Under the pieces are notes generated by a model. The model worked only from the letters and a program-made list of their open reading frames with translations. It did no database searches and had not been told where the DNA came from. Positions 7,471 through 9,854 of a stretch of DNA of 9,854 nucleotides are shown here, in pieces; the stretch's first letter is position 1, and each line of letters begins with the position of its first letter. The stretch is from Bacteroidota bacterium (GTDB lineage: Bacteria; Bacteroidota; Bacteroidia; NS11-12g; UBA955). The position numbers and the translations under genes are program-made. Where the stretch lies: the NCBI GenBank assembly GCA_008081305.1, contig VMCP01000168.1:1-9854 (forward strand), in the 5' to 3' direction.

Positions 7471-9294
7471 ATGGCATCGAGAAGAGAAAATAGAGATTTA
7501 CCAAAAGCAAAGTTCAATGCGGAAAGCATCAAACACTCGTTAAGGCTCTTTCGTTACATGTCAAAGAGTAACCGTTGGCTATTTGCTGCCGGAACTCTTT
7601 TTCTTGCTATCACGGCTGGAGCCTCTATCCTATTTCCAAAATTGCTGGGTGATATGATGGATGGTGTTTTTGTGTACGGAAAAGATGGGGTTCAAACCGC
7701 ACCCAACACGGATCGCCTTACTGAAATTGCCTATTACTTTGTTGCCTTATTTACGGTTCAAGCTGTTTTTTCTTTTCTGAGGATATCCATTTACGTCAGA
7801 GTTACAGAAGGGATGACCTATGGACTTAGAACAGATTTATTTAAATCTATCGTAGGAAAAGGATTATCCTTTTTTGGCCGTAACCGTACAGGTGAAATTT
7901 TGAGCCGATTTAGCGCTGATATTGCTCAAATTCAAGATACATTCACCACTAATTTGGCTATGTTTCTGCGGCAGATTCTAGTACTTTTGGGCGGGGTAAT
8001 TTTGATCTTTCAAACCTCTACTCAGCTTGCGTTATACATGTTAGCAAGCATTCCAGTAGTTGTGATTATTGCACTTTTCTTTGGGAAATTTATTCGTAAA
8101 ATTTCCAAAGAAGTCCAAGATATCACCGCCGAAAACAACGTCATTGTGGAAGAAGCCGTTTCTGGAATTGTAAATGTGAAGGCATTCACCAACGAAGGTT
8201 TTGAGTCAAACCGATACACTCAAAATAGCACCTTTTTGATGAAGGAAAGCATCAAAAGAGGATACTGGCGTGGTGCTTTTAGCTCCTTCATTATTGTTTG
8301 TTTGTTCGGAGCTATTGTATGGTTGATATTCATGGGTTTAGGCATGGTGCAAGAAGGAAGCATGGCGATTGGAGAGTTATTCAACTTCATGTTGCTAACG
8401 GCTTTTGTTGGAGCCAGTCTGGCGGGCATGGCAGAACAGTTTGTGCAGATCCAAAAAACACTGGGTGCCATTGAACGGGTAATGGATATCATAGATTCTC
8501 CAAAAGAAACCAATCTTGGTAAAAGCATCCCTGAATTCAAAGACCATATTTCCTTGGAGAACATCCGATTTGCATACCCATCTCGACCTGAGGTGGAAGT
8601 GCTAAAAGGCATAAGTTTGACATTAGAATCAGGTAAAACAACCGCTTTGGTGGGCGCGAGTGGCTCAGGAAAAACGACCATTACCACTTTGTTATATCGT
8701 TTTTACAATCCTACTAACGGAAATATTTCAATCGGTACAAAAGATGCCAATGAATTCGACCTTAAATCATTCCGTGACCATATGGCTCTCGTTCCTCAAG
8801 AAGTGAGTTTATTCGGAGGTAGCATCTTAGATAACATTCGATATGGTAGACCCAATGCATCAAAGGAAGAAATCATACAAGCGGCAAAAGACGCCAATGC
8901 TTGGGAGTTCATTGAAGGTTTTCCTGATGGCCTCGACACCCTGGTTGGTGATCGTGGGCAACAACTATCCGGCGGTCAAAAACAGCGAATTGCTATTGCG
9001 AGGGCGATATTGAGAGATCCTAAACTCCTTATTTTAGATGAAGCGACTTCTTCTTTAGATTCTGAGAGTGAATTCTTGGTTCAGAAAGCACTGAATAAAT
9101 TGATGAAGAATCGAACATCTCTGGTCATTGCCCATAGATTAAGTACCATCAAAATGGCCGATCAAATAGCCGTCATGAGAAAAGGGGAAATTTTGGAAGT
9201 AGGCAATCATGAGTCCCTCATGCAGAAAGAAGATGGTGTTTATCGTAAAATGGTAGAACGCCAAGTAGATCCCTCCGAGTTTTTTGATGCATGA
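7471..9294 (+). CDS. ABC half-transporter (type IV exporter, fused permease and ATPase)
   Basis: This 607-residue protein has six membrane helices (about residues 35-55, 85-108, 163-181, 184-206, 272-291 and 302-322) followed by an ATPase domain. Motifs are complete: A-loop Tyr369 in FAYPSRPEVEVLKG, Walker A GASGSGKT (395-402), Q-loop Gln443, LSGGQ (499-503), Walker B LLILDE with Glu524, D-loop SSLD and switch His555. It should form a homodimeric ATP-driven exporter in the inner membrane. The YPSRPEVEVLKG style resembles the ABCB group (multidrug, peptide and lipid exporters), and it differs clearly from the other transporter in the window, so the two are not a recent duplication. The ATG at 7471 is the only possible start: an in-frame TAA lies at 7444-7446 with no start codon between. 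The basic N-terminal 30 residues are presumably cytoplasmic. Its stop overlaps the start of the TPR gene by four bases (ATGA), so the two are probably translated together. Substrate is unknown. Confidence 0.94.
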   Translation: MASRRENRDLPKAKFNAESIKHSLRLFRYMSKSNRWLFAAGTLFLAITAGASILFPKLLGDMMDGVFVYGKDGVQTAPNTDRLTEIAYYFVALFTVQAVFSFLRISIYVRVTEGMTYGLRTDLFKSIVGKGLSFFGRNRTGEILSRFSADIAQIQDTFTTNLAMFLRQILVLLGGVILIFQTSTQLALYMLASIPVVVIIALFFGKFIRKISKEVQDITAENNVIVEEAVSGIVNVKAFTNEGFESNRYTQNSTFLMKESIKRGYWRGAFSSFIIVCLFGAIVWLIFMGLGMVQEGSMAIGELFNFMLLTAFVGASLAGMAEQFVQIQKTLGAIERVMDIIDSPKETNLGKSIPEFKDHISLENIRFAYPSRPEVEVLKGISLTLESGKTTALVGASGSGKTTITTLLYRFYNPTNGNISIGTKDANEFDLKSFRDHMALVPQEVSLFGGSILDNIRYGRPNASKEEIIQAAKDANAWEFIEGFPDGLDTLVGDRGQQLSGGQKQRIAIARAILRDPKLLILDEATSSLDSESEFLVQKALNKLMKNRTSLVIAHRLSTIKMADQIAVMRKGEILEVGNHESLMQKEDGVYRKMVERQVDPSEFFDA

Positions 9295-9854
9295 TGGGTA
9301 AAACAACGTCATTCTTAATCTTTTTAGTCTGCCTGATACAGGGCAGCGTGGTTCATGCACAAAATGAACGATTGGCTAGGAGTTTATACGAACAAAAAGA
9401 TTTTGAACGTGCTGTTTTACTATACGAAGAACTACATAACAAAACACCTCAAAACCCAGAGTTCTACGAAAAATACATGGGATGTCTTATGGAGCTTCAG
9501 GACTACAAAACAGCCAAGAAGACCTGCAAACACATGGCCAAATCTACGGGTTATCCACTCATTTTTATCATTGATGAAAGTTGGGTTCATTACACCGAAA
9601 ATGAAGAGAGTCGTCGCTTTGAAAAACTGTATCGTCTGATATTAGAAAAATCCCAAAACAACATCAATATTTCATTGAGAGCGGCCGAACGCTATAAACT
9701 ACGGGGCATGAAAGATCAGGCGATCGATATCCTGCTTCAAGCGGAAGACCTTTTCGGAGAAAGTTCACGACTCAGTAATGAAATAGCACTTTTGGAAATC
9801 GAGACGGGTAACCGGCTTAAAGCCTTAGAGCGATATCTAGATATGACGGTAAGG
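9291..9854 (+). CDS. Exported TPR-repeat protein, 5' part (C-terminus outside window)
   Basis: An open frame starts at ATG 9291 (or the next codon, ATG 9294) and stays open for 188 codons to the window edge. The N-terminus, MMGKTTSFLIFLVCLIQGSVVHAQ, is a good Sec signal peptide with likely cleavage after Ala23 and no lipobox, so the product should be periplasmic or further exported. What follows is helical and TPR-like: residues about 25-58 (LARSLYEQKDFERAVLLYEELH) and 59-90 (YMGCLMELQDYKTAKKTCKHM) fit two TPR helix pairs. Residues 128-185 (AAERYKLRGMKDQAIDILLQA, then NEIALLEIETGNRLKALERY) fit two more. TPR proteins act as protein-protein scaffolds; no specific partner can be named. The ATGA overlap with the transporter stop is typical of translational coupling, suggesting related roles at the envelope. 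A shorter frame at 9355-9639 in another phase is a shadow of this gene. Confidence 0.85.
   Translation, partial: MMGKTTSFLIFLVCLIQGSVVHAQNERLARSLYEQKDFERAVLLYEELHNKTPQNPEFYEKYMGCLMELQDYKTAKKTCKHMAKSTGYPLIFIIDESWVHYTENEESRRFEKLYRLILEKSQNNINISLRAAERYKLRGMKDQAIDILLQAEDLFGESSRLSNEIALLEIETGNRLKALERYLDMTVR

Noticed and set aside
7226..7543. 105-residue frame on + crossing the comF start and the divergent gap
   Set aside because: Most of it is antisense to comF and it ends inside the transporter in another phase; the composition is not protein-like.
8220..8687. 155-residue frame on - inside the second transporter
   Set aside because: Antisense shadow of a gene with complete ABC motifs; no start signal or recognisable domain.
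9355..9639. 94-residue frame on +
   Set aside because: It lies out of phase inside the TPR gene, which has a signal peptide, helix-repeat pattern and coupled start; this frame has none of these.
1..9854. CRISPR, IS element, integrase, toxin-antitoxin or phage signals
   Set aside because: No repeat-spacer pattern, transposase motif, terminal inverted repeats or attachment-site duplication was seen; all substantial frames belong to household or envelope genes.

Overview
The window looks like ordinary chromosomal DNA from a member of the Bacteroidota, probably a Flavobacteriia-type marine or free-living relative. Four things support this: a large secreted protein with a C-terminal type IX secretion (T9SS) type A sorting domain, a TAnnTTTG-type -7 promoter box ahead of that gene, an FtsH with an acidic Ser/Asp/Glu-rich tail, and moderate AT-rich coding sequence with little Shine-Dalgarno signal. 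The genus cannot be named from the sequence alone.

Layout, left to right: (1) the 3' part of ftsH on + (1-1477), cut by the left edge; (2) a convergent MsbA-type ABC half-transporter on - (1499-3325), apparently starting at TTG; (3) a perfect 12-bp hairpin terminator (3361-3388) serving the next minus-strand gene; (4) a 1063-residue secreted protein on - (3408-6599) with a signal peptide, a novel-looking N-terminal region, three Calx-beta modules, a double OB-fold-like region, a fourth Calx-beta module and a T9SS sorting domain; (5) a comF-type phosphoribosyltransferase on - (6694-7389); (6) divergent from it, a second ABC half-transporter on + (7471-9294); (7) overlapping its stop by ATGA, the 5' part of an exported TPR-repeat protein on + (9291-9854), cut by the right edge. 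Coding density is high and no gene-free stretch exceeds about 100 bases.

How the genes relate: FtsH (membrane protein quality control), the two ABC exporters (lipid or hydrophobic substrate export) and the T9SS cargo all act at the cell envelope, but only one pair, the second ABC transporter and the TPR protein, shows real operon-like coupling. The large T9SS gene has its own promoter candidate and terminator and is probably transcribed alone. ComF is a probable DNA-uptake protein with no competence neighbours visible here.

I found no mobile element, CRISPR array, tRNA, rRNA, riboswitch or defence system, and nothing that makes a convincing case for a previously undescribed system. The most open questions are the function of the large multi-domain surface protein, in particular its unassigned N-terminal region, and that of the ABC-TPR pair.
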